Origin: Auanema rhodensis
Taxonomy: Eukaryota; Nematoda; Chromadorea; Rhabditida; Rhabditidae
NCBI GenBank assembly: GCA_964057225.1
Contig: OZ059896.1
Span: 3,534,001-3,598,000, forward strand
Length of the DNA stretch: 64,000 nt
Direction of reading: 5' to 3'
Shown here: positions 10,434 to 25,603 of the stretch, piece after piece
How the letters are laid out: every line of letters starts with the position of its first letter
How positions within the stretch are numbered: the stretch's first letter is position 1
The notes under the pieces: model-generated
Told to the model about the DNA's origin: nothing
Database searches by the model: none
Seen by the model: the letters and a program-made list of their open reading frames with translations, nothing else
Made by a program: the position numbers and the translations under genes

Positions 10434-13400
10434 AGTGCACATCACGTGTACATTTAATTAGCATAAATTAAAGTTCACGTAAATTTCAAAGTCATGGTTA
10501 CCATGAACCAATATCAATAAAAATTTGTTTTTAAACTATGATGGACATGGGGAATCTAATTTTGAAAACCGCATCTCTTTATCTTTCACGTGAAGCGAGT
10601 TACATACCTAGTGCACATCACGTGTACATTTAATTAGCATAAATTAAAGTTCACGTAAATTTCAAAGTCATGGTTACCATGAACCAATATCAATAAAAAT
10701 TTGTTTTTAGACTAATTTGGACATGGGGAATCTAATTTTGAAAACCGCATCTCTTTATCTTTCAAGTGAAGCGAGTTACATACCAAGTGCACATCACGTG
10801 TACATTTAATTAGCATAAATTAAAGTTCACGTAAATTTCAAAGTCATGGTTACCATGAACCAATATCAATAAAAATTTGTTTTTAAACTAATATGGACAT
10901 GGGGAATCTAATTTTGAAAACCGCATCTCTTTATCTTTCACGTGAAGCGAGTTACATACCTAGTGCACATCACGTGTACATTTAATTAGCATAAATTAAA
11001 GTTCACGTAAATTTCAAAGTCATGGTTACCATGAACCAATATCAATAAAAATTTGTTTTTAGACTAATAGGGACATGGGGAATCTAATTTTGAAAACCGC
11101 ATCTCTTTATCTTTCACGTGAAGCGAGTTACATATAAATTGCACATCAAGTGTACATTTAATTAGCATAAATTAAAGTTCACGTAAATTTCAAAGTCATG
11201 GTTACCATGCACCAATATTAATAAAAATTTGTTTTTAGACTAATATGGACATGGGGAATCTAATTTTGAAAACCGCATCTCTTTATCTTTCACGTGAAGC
11301 GAGTTACATACCAAGTGCACATCACGTGTACACTTAATTAGCATAAATTAAAGTTCACGTAAATTTCAAAGTCATGGTTACCATGCACCAATATCAATAA
11401 AAATTTGTTTTTAGACTAATATGGACATGGGGAATCTAATTTTGAAAACCGCATCTCTTTATCTTTCACGTGAAGCGAGTTACATACCAAGTGCACATCA
11501 CGTGTACATTTAATTAGCATAAATTAAAGTTCACGTAAATTTCAAAGTCATGGTTACCATGAACCAATATCAATAAAAATTTGTTTTTAGACTAATATGG
11601 ACATGGGGAATCTAATTTTGAAAACTGCATCTCTTTACCTTTCACGTGAAGCGAGTTACATACCAAGTGCACATCACGTGTACATTTAATTAGCATAAAT
11701 TAAAGTTCATGTAAATTTCAAAGTCATGGTTACCATGCACCAATATCAATAAAAGTTTGTTTTTAGACTAATATGGACATGGGGAATCTAATTTTGAGAA
11801 CCGCATCTCTTTATCTTTCACGTGAAGCGAGTTACATATAAAGTGCACATCACGTGTACATTTAATTAGCATAAATTAAAGTTCACGTAAGTTTCAAAGT
11901 CATGGTTACCATGAACCAATATCAATAAAAATTTGTTTTTAGACTAATATGGACATGGGGAATCTAATTTTGAAAACCGCATCTCCTTATCTTTCACGTG
12001 AAGCGAGTTACATACCAAGTGCACATCACGTGTACATTTAATTAGCATAAATTAAAGTTCACGTAAATTTCAAAGTCATGGTTACCATGAACCAATATCA
12101 ATAAAAATTTGTTTTTAAACTAATATGGACATGGGGAATCTAATTTTCAAAACCGCATTTCTTTATCTTTCAAGTGAAGCGAGTTACATACCAAGTGCAC
12201 ATCACGTGTACATTTAATTAGCATAAATTAAAGTTCACGTAAATTTCAAAGTCATGGTTACCATGAACCAATATCAATAAAAATTTGTTTTCAAACTAAT
12301 ATGGACATGGGGATTCTAATTTTGAAAACCGCATCTCTTTATCTTTCACGTGAAGCGAGTTACATACCTAGTGCACATCACGTGTACATTTAATTAGCAT
12401 AAATTAAAGTTCACGTAAATTTCAAAGTCATGGTTACCATGAACCAATATCAATAAAAATTTGTTTTTAAACTATGATGGACATGGGGAATCTAATTTTG
12501 AAAACCGCATCTCTTTATCTTTCACGTGAAGCGAGTTACATACCTAGTGCACATCACGTGTACATTTAATTAGCATAAATTAAAGTTCACGTAAATTTCA
12601 AAGTCATGGTTACCATGAACCAATATCAATAAAAATTTGTTTTTAGACTAATTTGGACATGGGGAATCTAATTTTGAAAACCGCATCTCTTTATCTTTCA
12701 AGTGAAGCGAGTTACATACCAAGTGCACATCACGTGTACATTTAATTAGCATAAATTAAAGTTCACGTAAATTTCAAAGTCATGGTTACCATGAACCAAT
12801 ATCAATAAAAATTTGTTTTTAAACTAATATGGACATGGGGAATCTAATTTTGAAAACCGCATCTCTTTATCTTTCACGTGAAGCGAGTTACATACCTAGT
12901 GCACATCACGTGTACATTTAATTAGCATAAATTAAAGTTCACGTAAATTTCAAAGTCATGGTTACCATGAACCAATATCAATAAAAATTTGTTTTTAGAC
13001 TAATAGGGACATGGGGAATCTAATTTTGAAAACCGCATCTCTTTATCTTTCACGTGAAGCGAGTTACATATAAATTGCACATCAAGTGTACATTTAATTA
13101 GCATAAATTAAAGTTCACGTAAATTTCAAAGTCATGGTTACCATGCACCAATATTAATAAAAATTTGTTTTTAGACTAATATGGACATGGGGAATCTAAT
13201 TTTGAAAACCGCATCTCTTTATCTTTCACGTGAAGCGAGTTACATACCAAGTGCACATCACGTGTACACTTAATTAGCATAAATTAAAGTTCACGTAAAT
13301 TTCAAAGTCATGGTTACCATGCACCAATATCAATAAAAATTTGTTTTTAGACTAATATGGACATGGGGAATCTAATTTTGAAAACCGCATCTCTTTATCT

Positions 13401-14400
13401 TTCACGTGAAGCGAGTTACATACCAAGTGCACATCACGTGTACATTTAATTAGCATAAATTAAAGTTCACGTAAATTTCAAAGTCATGGTTACCATGAAC
13501 CAATATCAATAAAAATTTGTTTTTAGACTAATATGGACATGGGGAATCTAATTTTGAAAACTGCATCTCTTTACCTTTCACGTGAAGCGAGTTACATACC
13601 AAGTGCACATCACGTGTACATTTAATTAGCATAAATTAAAGTTCATGTAAATTTCAAAGTCATGGTTACCATGCACCAATATCAATAAAAGTTTGTTTTT
13701 AGACTAATATGGACATGGGGAATCTAATTTTGAGAACCGCATCTCTTTATCTTTCACGTGAAGCGAGTTACATATAAAGTGCACATCACGTGTACATTTA
13801 ATTAGCATAAATTAAAGTTCACGTAAGTTTCAAAGTCATGGTTACCATGAACCAATATCAATAAAAATTTGTTTTTAGACTAATATGGACATGGGGAATC
13901 TAATTTTGAAAACCGCATCTCCTTATCTTTCACGTGAAGCGAGTTACATACCAAGTGCACATCACGTGTACATTTAATTAGCATAAATTAAAGTTCACGT
14001 AAATTTCAAAGTCATGGTTACCATGAACCAATATCAATAAAAATTTGTTTTTAAACTAATATGGACATGGGGAATCTAATTTTCAAAACCGCATTTCTTT
14101 ATCTTTCAAGTGAAGCGAGTTACATACCAAGTGCACATCACGTGTACATTTAATTAGCATAAATTAAAGTTCACGTAAATTTCAAAGTCATGGTTACCAT
14201 GAACCAATATCAATAAAAATTTGTTTTCAAACTAATATGGACATGGGGATTCTAATTTTGAAAACCGCATCTCTTTATCTTTCACGTGAAGCGAGTTACA
14301 TACCTAGTGCACATCACGTGTACATTTAATTAGCATAAATTAAAGTTCACGTAAATTTCAAAGTCATGGTTACCATGAACCAATATCAATAAAAATTTGT
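10434..14400. repeat. 11-unit higher-order repeat, two full copies
   Basis: Copies at 10434-12369 and 12370-14305 are offset by 1936 bp, with identity continuing to about 14400. Marks shared in the same order are actATGatgg (10535, 12471), actaataGgg (11061, 12997), taaaTtgcacatcaAgtg, gtacactt, aaaacTgc with ttaCctttc (11625, 13561), ttcaTgtaa, aaaagtttg, tgaGaacc, gtaaGtttc, catctcCttatc and ttttCaaaaccgcatTtc. I found no difference between the two copies by eye, which points to very recent duplication or efficient homogenisation. Confidence 0.85.
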
Positions 14401-15586
14401 TTTTAGACTAATTTGGACATGGGGAATCTAAATTTGAAAACCGCATCTCTTTATCTTTCAAGTGAAGCGAGTTACATACCAAGTGCACATCACGTGTACA
14501 TTTAATTAGCATAAATTAAAGTTCACGTAAATTTCAAAGTCATGGTTACCATGAACCAATATCAATAAAAATTTGTTTTTAGACTAATATGGACATGGGG
14601 AATCTAATTTTGAAAACTGCATCTCTTTATCTTTCACGTGAAGCGAGTTACATACCAAGTGCACATCACGTGTACATTTAATTAGCATAAATTAAAGTTC
14701 ATGTAAATTTCAAAGTCATGGTTACCATGCACCAATATCAATAAAAGTTTGTTTTTAGACTAATATGGACATGGGGAATCTAATTTTGAGAACCGCATCT
14801 CTTTATCTTTCACGTGAAGCGAGTTACATATAAAGTGCACATCACGTGTACATTTAATTAGCATAAATTAAAGTTCACGTAAGTTTCAAAGTCATGGTTA
14901 CCATGAACCAATATCAATAAAAATTTGTTTTTAGACTAATATGGACATGGGGAATCTAATTTTGAAAACCGCATCTCTTTATCTTTCACGTGAAGCGAGT
15001 TACATACCTAGTGCACATCACGTGTACATTTAATTAGCATAAATTAAAGTTCACGTAAATTTCAAAGTCATGGTTACCATGAACCAATATCAATAAAAAT
15101 TTGTTTTTAGACTAATTTGGACATGGGGAATCTAAATTTGAAAACCGCATCTCTTTATCTTTCAAGTGAAGCGAGTTACATACCAAGTGCACATCACGTG
15201 TACATTTAATTAGCATAAATTAAAGTTCACGTAAATTTCAAAGTCATGGTTACCATGAACCAACATCAATAAAAATTTGTTTTTAGACTAATATGGACAT
15301 GGGGAATCTAATTTTGAAAACTGCATCTCTTTATCTTTCACGTGAAGCGAGTTACATACCAAGTGCACATCACGTGTACATTTAATTAGCATAAATTAAA
15401 GTTCATGTAAATTTCAAAGTCATGGTTACCATGCACCAATATCAATAAAAGTTTGTTTTTAGACTAATATGGACATGGGGAATCTAATTTTGAGAACCGC
15501 ATCTCTTTATCTTTCACGTGAAGCGAGTTACATATAAAGTGCACATCACGTGTACATTTAATTAGCATAAATTAAAGTTCACGTAA
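14253..15586. repeat. 4-unit higher-order repeat, nearly two copies
   Basis: Offset is 704 bp. Shared marks are aatctaAatttg (14431, 15135), aaaacTgc (14617, 15321), ttcaTgtaa, aaaagtttg and tgaGaacc with the tataaag form. The second copy has caaCatc near 15264 and loses the match at 15587, where gtaaGttt (14883) becomes gtaaAttt. The block reuses variants of the 11-unit repeat to its left, so it looks like a second round of duplication on that material. Confidence 0.75.
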
Positions 15587-16150
15587 ATTTCAAAGTCATG
15601 GTTACCATGAACCAATATCAATAAAAATTTGTTTTCAAACTAATATGGACATGGGGATTCTAATTTTGAAAACCGCATCTCTTTATCTTTCACGTGAAGC
15701 GAGTTACATACCTAGTGCACATCACGTGTACATTTAATTAGCATAAATTAAAGTTCACGTAAATTTCAAAGTCATGGTTACCATGAACCAATATCAATAA
15801 AAATTTGTTTTTAGACTAATTTGGACATGGGGAATCTAATTTTGAAAACCGCATCTCTTTATCTTTCAAGTGAAGCGAGTTACATACCAAGTGCACATCA
15901 CGTTTACATTTAATTAGCATAAATTAAAGTTCACGTAAATTTCAAAGTCATGGTTACCATGAACCAATATCAATAAAAATTTGTTTTTAAACTAATATGG
16001 ACATGGGGAATCTAATTTTGAAAACCGCATCTCTTTATCTTTCACGTGAAGCGAGTTACATACCTAGTGCACATCACGTGTACATTTAATTAGCATAAGT
16101 TGAAGTTCACGTAAATTTCAAAGTCATGGTTACCATGAACCAATATCAAT
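15558..16150. repeat. Segment copied 18 units to the right
   Basis: This 3-4 unit segment recurs at an offset of 3168 bp (18 units), at about 18726-19318. The diagnostic marks are cacgtTtac (15899, 19067) and ataaGttGaag (16099, 19267). The intervening DNA is unrelated in variant order, so this is a dispersed copy and not a tandem one, or it is the remains of a longer repeat later interrupted. Confidence 0.65.
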
Positions 16151-16187
16151 AAAAATTTGTTTTCAAACTAATATGGACATGGGGATT

Positions 16188-17947
16188 CTAATTTTGAAAA
16201 CCGCATCTCTTTATCTTTCACGTGAAGCGAGTTACATACCTAGTGCACATCACGTGTACATTTAATTAGCATAAATTAAAGTTCACGTAAATTTCAAAGT
16301 CATGGTTACCATGAACCAATATCAATAAAAATTTGTTTTTAGACTAATTTGGACATGGGGAATCTAAATTTGAAAACCGCATCTCTTTATCTTTCAAGTG
16401 AAGCGAGTTACATACCAAGTGCACATCACGTGTACATTTAATTAGCATAAATTAAAGTTCACGTAAATTTCAAAGTCATGGTTACCATGAACCAATATCA
16501 ATAAAAATTTGTTTTTAAACTAATATGGACATGGGGAATCTAATTTTGAAAACCGCATCTCTTTATCTTTCACGTGAAGCGAGTTACATACCTAGTGCAC
16601 ATCACGTGTACATTTAATTAGCATAAGTTAAAGTTCACGTAAATTTCAAAGTCATGGTTACCATGAACCAATATCAATAAAAATTTGTTTTTAGACTAAT
16701 ATGGACATGGGGAATCTAATTTTGAAAACCGCATCTCTTTATCTTTCACGTGAAGCGAGTTACATATAAAGTGCACATCACGTGTACATTTAATTAGCAT
16801 AAATTAAAGTTCACGTAAATTTCAAAGTCATGGTTACCATGAACCAATATCAATAAAAATTTGTTTTTAAACTAATATGGACATGGGGAATCTAATTTTG
16901 AAAACCGCATCTCTTTATCTTTCACGTGAAGCGAGTTACATACCTAGTGCACATCACGTGTACATTTAATTAGCATAAATTAAAGTTCACGTAAATTTCA
17001 AAGTCATGGTTACCATGAACCAATATCAATAAAAATTTGTTTTTAGACTAATTTGGACATGGGGAATCTAATTTTGAAAACCGCATCTCTTTATCTTTCA
17101 CGTGAAGCGAGTTACATACCTAGTGCACATCACGTGTACATTTAATTAGCATAAATTAAAGTTCACGTAAATTTCAAAGTCATGGTTACCATGAACCAAT
17201 ATCAATAAAAATTTGTTTTTAGACTAATTTGGACATGGGGAATCTAAATTTGAAAACCGCATCTCTTTATCTTTCAAGTGAAGCGAGTTACATACCAAGT
17301 GCACATCACGTGTACATTTAATTAGCATAAATTAAAGTTCACGTAAATTTCAAAGTCATGGTTACCATGAACCAATATCAATAAAAATTTGTTTTTAAAC
17401 TAATATGGACATGGGGAATCTAATTTTGAAAACCGCATCTCTTTATCTTTCACGTGAAGCGAGTTACATACCTAGTGCACATCACGTGTACATTTAATTA
17501 GCATAAGTTAAAGTTCACGTAAATTTCAAAGTCATGGTTACCATGAACCAATATCAATAAAAATTTGTTTTTAGACTAATATGGACATGGGGAATCTAAT
17601 TTTGAAAACCGCATCTCTTTATCTTTCACGTGAAGCGAGTTACATATAAAGTGCACATCACGTGTACATTTAATTAGCATAAATTAAAGTTCACGTAAAT
17701 TTCAAAGTCATGGTTACCATGAACCAATATCAATAAAAATTTGTTTTTAAACTAATATGGACATGGGGATTCTAATTTTGAAAACCGCATCTCTTTATCT
17801 TTCACGTGAAGCGAGTTACATACCTAGTGCACATCACGTGTACATTTAATTAGCATAAATTAAAGTTCACGTAAATTTCAAAGTCATGGTTACCATGAAC
17901 CAATATCAATAAAAATTTGTGTTTAGACTAATTTGGACATGGGGATT
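16188..17947. repeat. 5-unit higher-order repeat, two copies
   Basis: Copies at 16188-17067 and 17068-17947 are offset by 880 bp. Shared marks are aatctaAatttg (16361, 17241), ataaGttaaag (16624, 17504) and a following tataaag unit. Differences seen are ggggaAtc against ggggaTtc (16890, 17770) and a tgtGtttag in the second copy near 17921. Confidence 0.75.
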
Positions 17948-20586
17948 CTAATTTTGAAAACCGCATCTCTTTATCTTTCACGTGAAGCGAGTTACATACC
18001 TAGTGCACATCACGTGTACATTTAATTAGCATAAATTAAAGTTCACGTAAATTTCAAAGTCATGGTTACCATGAACCAATATCAATAAAAATTTGTTTTT
18101 AAACTAATATGGACATGGGGAATCTAATTTTGAAAACCGCATCTCTTTATCTTTCACGTGAAGCGAGTTACATACCTAGTGCACATCACGTGTACATTTA
18201 ATTAGCATAAATTAAAGTTCACGTAAATTTCAAAGTCATGGTTACCATGCACCAATATCAATAAAAGTTTGTTTTTAGACTAATATGGACATGGGGAATC
18301 TAATTTTGAGAACCGCATCTCTTTATCTTTCACGTGAAGCGAGTTACATATAAAGTGCACATCACGTGTACATTTAATTAGCATAAATTAAAGTTCACGT
18401 AAATTTCAAAGTCATGGTTACCATGAACCAATATCAATAAAAATTTGTTTTTAGACTAATATGGACATGGGGAATCTAATTTTGAAAACCGCATCTCTTT
18501 ATCTTTCACGTGAAGCGAGTTACATACCAAGTGCACATCACGTGTACATTTAATTAGCATAAATTAAAGTTCACGTAAATTTCAAAGTCATGGTTACCAT
18601 GAACCAATATCAATAAAAATTTGTTTTTAAACTAATATGGACATGGGGAATCTAATTTTGAAAACCGCATCTCTTTATCTTTCAAGTGAAGCGAGTTACA
18701 TACCAAGTGCACATCACGTGTACATGTAATTAGCATAAATTAAAGTTCACGTAAATTTCAAAGTCATGGTTACCATGAACCAATATCAATAAAAATTTGT
18801 TTTCAAACTAATATGGACATGGGGATTCTAATTTTGAAAACCGCATCTCTTTATCTTTCACGTGAAGCGAGTTACATACCTAGTGCACATCACGTGTACA
18901 TTTAATTAGCATAAATTAAAGTTCACGTAAATTTCAAAGTCATGGTTACCATGAACCAATATCAATAAAAATTTGTTTTTAGACTAATTTGGACATGGGG
19001 AATCTAATTTTGAAAACCGCATCTCTTTATCTTTCAAGTGAAGCGAGTTACATACCAAGTGCACATCACGTTTACATTTAATTAGCATAAATTAAAGTTC
19101 ACGTAAATTTCAAAGTCATGGTTACCATGAACCAATATCAATAAAAATTTGTTTTTAAACTAATATGGACATGGGGAATCTAATTTTGAAAACCGCATCT
19201 CTTTATCTTTCACGTGAAGCGAGTTACATACCTAGTGCACATCACGTGTACATTTAATTAGCATAAGTTGAAGTTCACGTAAATTTCAAAGTCATGGTTA
19301 CCATGAACCAATATCAATGAAAATTTGTTTTTAGACTAATATGGACATGGGGAATCTAATTTTGAAAACCGCATCTCTTTATCTTTCACGTGAAGCGAGT
19401 TACATATAAAGTGCACATCACGTGTACATTAAATTAGCATAAATTAAAGTTCACGTAAATTTCAAAGTCATGGTTACCATGAATCAATATCAATAAAAAT
19501 TTGTTTTTAAACTAATATGGACATGGGGAATCTAATTTTGAAAACCGCATCTCTTTATCTTTCAAGTGAAGCGAGTTACATACCTAGTGCACATCACGTG
19601 TACATTTAATTAGCATAAATTAAAGTTCACGGAAATTTCAAAGTCATGGTTACCATGAACCAATATCAATAAAAATTTGTTTTTAGACTAATTTGGACAT
19701 GGGGATTCTAATTTTGAAAACCGCATCTCTTTATCTTTCACGTGAAGCGAGTTACATACCTAGTGCACATCACGTGTACATTTAATTAGCATAAATTAAA
19801 GTTCACGTAAATTTCAAAGTCATGGTTACCATGAACCAATATCAATAAAAATTTGTTTTTAGACTAATTTGGACATGGGGATTCTAATTTTGAAAACCGC
19901 ATCTCTTTATCTTTCACGTGAAGCGAGTTACATACCTAGTGCACATCACGTGTACATTTAATTAGCATAAATTAAAGTTCACGTAAATTTCAAAGTCATG
20001 GTTACCATGAACCAATATCAATAAAAATTTGTTTTTAAACTAATATGGACATGGGGAATCTAATTTTTGAAACCGCATTTCTTTATCTTTCAAGTGAAGC
20101 GAGTTACATACCAAGTGCACATCACGTGTACATTTAATTAGCATAAATTAAAGTTCACGTAAATTTCAAAGTCATGGTTACCATGAACCAATATCAATAA
20201 AAATTTGTTTTTAGACTAATTTGGACATGGGGAATCTAATTTTGAGAACCGCATCTCTTTATCTTTCACGTGAAGCGAGTTACATATAAAGTGCACATCA
20301 CGTGTACATTTAATTAGCATAAATTAAAGTTCACGTAAATTTCAAAGTCATGGTTACCATGAACCAATATCAATAAAAATTTGTTTTCAAACTAATATGG
20401 ACATGGGGATTCTAATTTTGAAAACCGCATCTCTTTATCTTTCACGTGAAGCGAGTTACATACCTAGTGCACATCACGTGTACATTTAATTAGCATAAAT
20501 TAAAGTTCACGTAAATTTCAAAGTCATGGTTACCATGAACCAATATCAATAAAAATTTGTTTTTAGACTAATTTGGACATGGGGAA

Positions 20587-22498
20587 TCTAATTTTGAAAA
20601 CCGCATCTCTTTATCTTTCAAGTGAAGCGAGTTACATACCAAGTGCACATCACGTGTACATTTAATTAGCATAAATTAAAGTTCACGTAAATTTCAAAGT
20701 CATGGTTACCATGAACCAATATCAATAAAAATTTGTTTTCAAACTAATATGGACATGGGGATTCTAATTTTGAAAACCGCATCTCTTTATCTTTCAAGTG
20801 AAGCGAGTTACATACCTAGTGCACATCACGTGTACATTTAATTAGCATAAATTAAAGTTCACGTAAATTTCAAAGTCATGGTTACCATGAACCAATATCA
20901 ATAAAAATTTGTTTTTAGACTAATTTGGACATGGGGATTCTAATTTTGAAAACCGCATCTCTTTATCTTTCACGTGAAGCGAGTTACATACCTAGTGCAC
21001 ATCACGTGTACATTTAATTAGCATAAATTAAAGTTCACGTAAATTTCAAAGTCATGGTTACCATGAACCAATATCGATAAAAATTTGTTTTTAAACTAAT
21101 ATGGACATGGGGAATCTAATTTTTAAAACCGCATTTCTTTATCTTTCAAGTGAAGCGAGTTACATACCAAGTGCACATCACGTGTACATTTAATTAGCAT
21201 AAATTAAAGTTCACGTAAATTTCAAAGTCATGGTTACCATGAACCAATATCAATAAAAATTTGTTTTCAAACTAATATGGACATGGGGATTCTAATTTTG
21301 AAAACCGCATCTCTTTATCTTTCACGTGAAGCGAGTTACATACCTAGTGCACATCACGTGTACATTTAATTAGCATAAATTAAAGTTCACGTAAATTTCA
21401 AAGTCATGGTTACCATGAACCAATATCAATAAAAATTTGTTTTCAAACTAATATGGACATGGGGATTCTAATTTTGAAAACCGCATCTCTTTATCTTTCA
21501 AGTGAAGCGAGTTACATACCAAGTGCACATCACGTGTACATTTAATTAGCATAAATTAAAGTTCACGTAAATTTCAAAGTCATGGTTACCATGAACCAAT
21601 ATCAATAAAAATTTGTTTTCAAACTAATATGGACATGGGGATTCTAATTTTGAAAACCGCATCTCTTTATCTTTCAAGTGAAGCGAGTTACATACCTAGT
21701 GCACATCACGTGTACATTTAATTAGCATAAATTAAAGTTCACGTAAATTTCAAAGTCATGGTTACCATGAACCAATATCAATAAAAATTTGTTTTTAGAC
21801 TAATTTGGACATGGGGATTCTAATTTTGAAAACCGCATCTCTTTATCTTTCACGTGAAGCGAGTTACATACCTAGTGCACATCACGTGTACATTTAATTA
21901 GCATAAATTAAAGTTCACGTAAATTTCAAAGTCATGGTTACCATGAACCAATATCAATAAAAATTTGTTTTTAGACTAATTTGGACATGGGGATTCTAAT
22001 TTTGAAAACCGCATCTCTTTATCTTTCACGTGAAGCGAGTTACATACCTAGTGCACATCACGTGTACATTTAATTAGCATAAATTAAAGTTCACGTAAAT
22101 TTCAAAGTCATGGTTACCATGAACCAATATCGATAAAAATTTGTTTTTAAACTAATATGGACATGGGGAATCTAATTTTTAAAACCGCATTTCTTTATCT
22201 TTCAAGTGAAGCGAGTTACATACCAAGTGCACATCACGTGTACATTTAATTAGCATAAATTAAAGTTCACGTAAATTTCAAAGTCATGGTTACCATGAAC
22301 CAATATCAATAAAAATTTGTTTTCAAACTAATATGGACATGGGGATTCTAATTTTGAAAACCGCATCTCTTTATCTTTCACGTGAAGCGAGTTACATACC
22401 TAGTGCACATCACGTGTACATTTAATTAGCATAAATTAAAGTTCACGTAAATTTCAAAGTCATGGTTACCATGAACCAATATCAATAAAAATTTGTTT
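20587..22498. repeat. 5-unit repeat whose second copy has 6 units
   Basis: The copy starting at 20587 matches the one at 21467 at an offset of 880 bp. One extra unit then enters the second copy before the tatcGat mark (21075, 22131), and the offset becomes 1056 bp. Other shared marks are tttTtaaaaccgcatTtc and runs of ttttcaaac units. This is a direct view of single-unit gain inside a duplicated block. Confidence 0.7.
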
Positions 22499-23389
22499 TT
22501 AGACTAATTTGGACATGGGGAATCTAATTTTGAAAACCGCATCTCTCTATCTTTCAAGTGAAGCGAGTTACATACCAAGTGCACATCACGTGTACATTTA
22601 ATTAGCATAAATTAAAGTTCACGTAAATTTCAAAGTCATGATTACCATGAACCAATATCAATAAAAATTTGTTTTTAGACTAATTTGGACATGGGGAATC
22701 TAATTTTGAAATCCGCATCTCTTTATCTTTCACGTGAAGCGAGTTACATACCTAGTGCACATCACGTGTACATTTAATTAGCATAAATTAAAGTTCACGT
22801 AAATTTCAAAGTCATGATTACCATGAACCAATATCAATAAAAATTTGTTTTTAGACTAATTTGGACATGGGGAATCTAATTTTGAAAACCGCATCTCTTT
22901 ATCTTTCAAGTGAAGCGAGTTACATACCAAGTGCACATCACGTGTACATTTAATTAGCATAAATTAAAGTTCACGTAAATTTCAAAGTCATGGTTACCAT
23001 GAACCAATATCAATAAAAATTTGTTTTTAAACTAATATGGACATGGGGAATCTAATTTTGAAAACCGCATCTCTTTATCTTTCACGTGAAGCGAGTTACA
23101 TACCTAGTGCACATCACGTGTACATTTAATTAGCATAAGTTGAAGTTCACGTAAATTTCAAAGTCATGGTTACCATGAACCAATATCAATAAAAATTTGT
23201 TTTTAAACTAATATGGACATGGGGAATCTAATTTTGAAAACCGCATCTCTTTATCTTTCAAGTGAAGCGAGTTACATACCTAGTGCACATCACGTGTACA
23301 TTTAATTAGCATAAATTAAAGTTCACGTAAATTTCAAAGTCATGGTTACCATGAACCAATATCAATAAAAATTTGTTTTTAGACTAATT

Positions 23390-25490
23390 TGGACATGGGG
23401 ATTCTAATTTTGAAAACCGCATCTCTTTATCTTTCACGTGAAGCGAGTTACATACCTAGTGCACATCACGTGTACATTTAATTAGCATAAATTAAAGTTC
23501 ACGTAAATTTCAAAGTCATGGTTACCATGAACCAATATCAATAAAAATTTGTTTTTAGACTAATTTGGACATGGGGATTCTAATTTTGAAAACCGCATCT
23601 CTTTATCTTTCACGTGAAGCGAGTTACATACCTAGTGCACATCACGTGTACATTTAATTAGCATAAATTAAAGTTCACGTAAATTTCAAAGTCATGGTTA
23701 CCATGAACCAATATCAATAAAAATTTGTTTTTAAACTAATATGGACATGGGGAATCTAATTTTTAAAACCGCATTTCTTTATCTTTCAAGTGAAGTGAGT
23801 TACATACCAAGTGCACATCACGTGTACATTTAATTAGCATAAATTAAAGTTCACGTAAATTTCAAAGTCATGGTTACCATGAACCAATATCAATAAAAAT
23901 TTGTTTTCAAACTAATATGGACATGGGGATTCTAATTTTGAAAACCGCATCTCTTTATCTTTCACGTGAAGCGAGTTACATACCTAGTGCACATCACGTG
24001 TACATTTAATTAGCATAAATTAAAGTTCACGTAAATTTCAAAGTCATGGTTACCATGAACCAATATCAATAAAAATTTGTTTTTAGACTAATTTGGACAT
24101 GGGGATTCTAATTTTGAAAACCGCATCTCTTTATCTTTCACGTGAAGCGAGTTACATACCTAGTGCACATCACGTGTACATTTAATTAGCATAAATTAAA
24201 GTTCACGTAAATTTCAAAGTCATGGTTACCATGAACCAATATCAATAAAAATTTGTTTTTAAACTAATATGGACATGGGGAATCTAATTTTTAAAACCGC
24301 ATTTCTTTATCTTTCAAGTGAAGTGAGTTACATACCAAGTGCACATCACGTGTACATTTAATTAGCATAAATTAAAGTTCACGTAAATTTCAAAGTCATG
24401 GTTACCATGAACCAATATCAATAAAAATTTGTTTTCAAACTAATATGGACATGGGGATTCTAATTTTGAAAACCGCATCTCTTTATCTTTCACGTGAAGC
24501 GAGTTACATACCTAGTGCACATCACGTGTACATTTAATTAGCATAAATTAAAGTTCACGTAAACTTCAAAGTCATGGTTACCATGAACCAATATCAATAA
24601 AAATTTGTTTTTAGACTAATTTGGACATGGGGAATCTAATTTTGAAAACCGCATCTCTTTATCTTTCAAGTGAAGCGAGTTACATACCAAGTGCACATCA
24701 CGTGTACATTTAATTAGCATAAATTAAAGTTCACGTAAATTTCAAAGTCATGGTTACCATGAACCAATATCAATAAAAATTTGTTTTTAGACTAATTTGG
24801 ACATGGGGATTCTAATTTTGAAAACCGCATCTCTTTATCTTTCACGTGAAGCGAGTTACATACCTAGTGCACATCACGTGTACATTTAATTAGCATAAAT
24901 TAAAGTTCACGTAAATTTCAAAGTCATGGTTACCATGAACCAATATCAATAAAAATTTGTTTTTAAACTAATATGGACATGGGGAATCTAATTTTTAAAA
25001 CCGCATTTCTTTATCTTTCAAGTGAAGTGAGTTACATACCAAGTGCACATCACGTGTACATTTAATTAGCATAAATTAAAGTTCACGTAAATTTCAAAGT
25101 CATGGTTACCATGAACCAATATCAATAAAAATTTGTTTTCAAACTAATATGGACATGGGGATTCTAATTTTGAAAACCGCATCTCTTTATCTTTCACGTG
25201 AAGCGAGTTACATACCTAGTGCACATCACGTGTACATTTAATTAGCATAAATTAAAGTTCACGTAAATTTCAAAGTCATGGTTACCATGAACCAATATCA
25301 ATAAAAATTTGTTTTTAGACTAATTTGGACATGGGGAATCTAATTTTGAAAACCGCATCTCTTTATCTTTCAAGTGAAGCGAGTTACATACCAAGTGCAC
25401 ATCACGTGTACATTTAATTAGCATAAATTAAAGTTCACGTAAATTTCAAAGTCATAGTTACCATGAACCAATATCAATAAAAATTTGTTT
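23390..25490. repeat. 3-unit and 4-unit higher-order repeats
   Basis: The marker gcatTtc...caagtgaagTgag occurs at 23791, 24319 and 25023, spaced 528 bp (3 units) and then 704 bp (4 units). Copies run about 23390-23917, 23918-24445 and 24446-25149, with a partial fourth to about 25490. The third copy has one extra unit (ggggaatc with CAAGTG) relative to the first two. Single differences include aaaCttc near 24564 and gtcatAgtt near 25456. Confidence 0.7.
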
Positions 25491-25603
25491 TTAAACTAAT
25501 ATGGACATGGGGAATCTAATTTTGAAAACCGCATCTCTTTATCTTTCACGTGAAGCGAGTTACATACCTAGTGCACATCACGTGTACATTTAATTAGCAT
25601 AAG

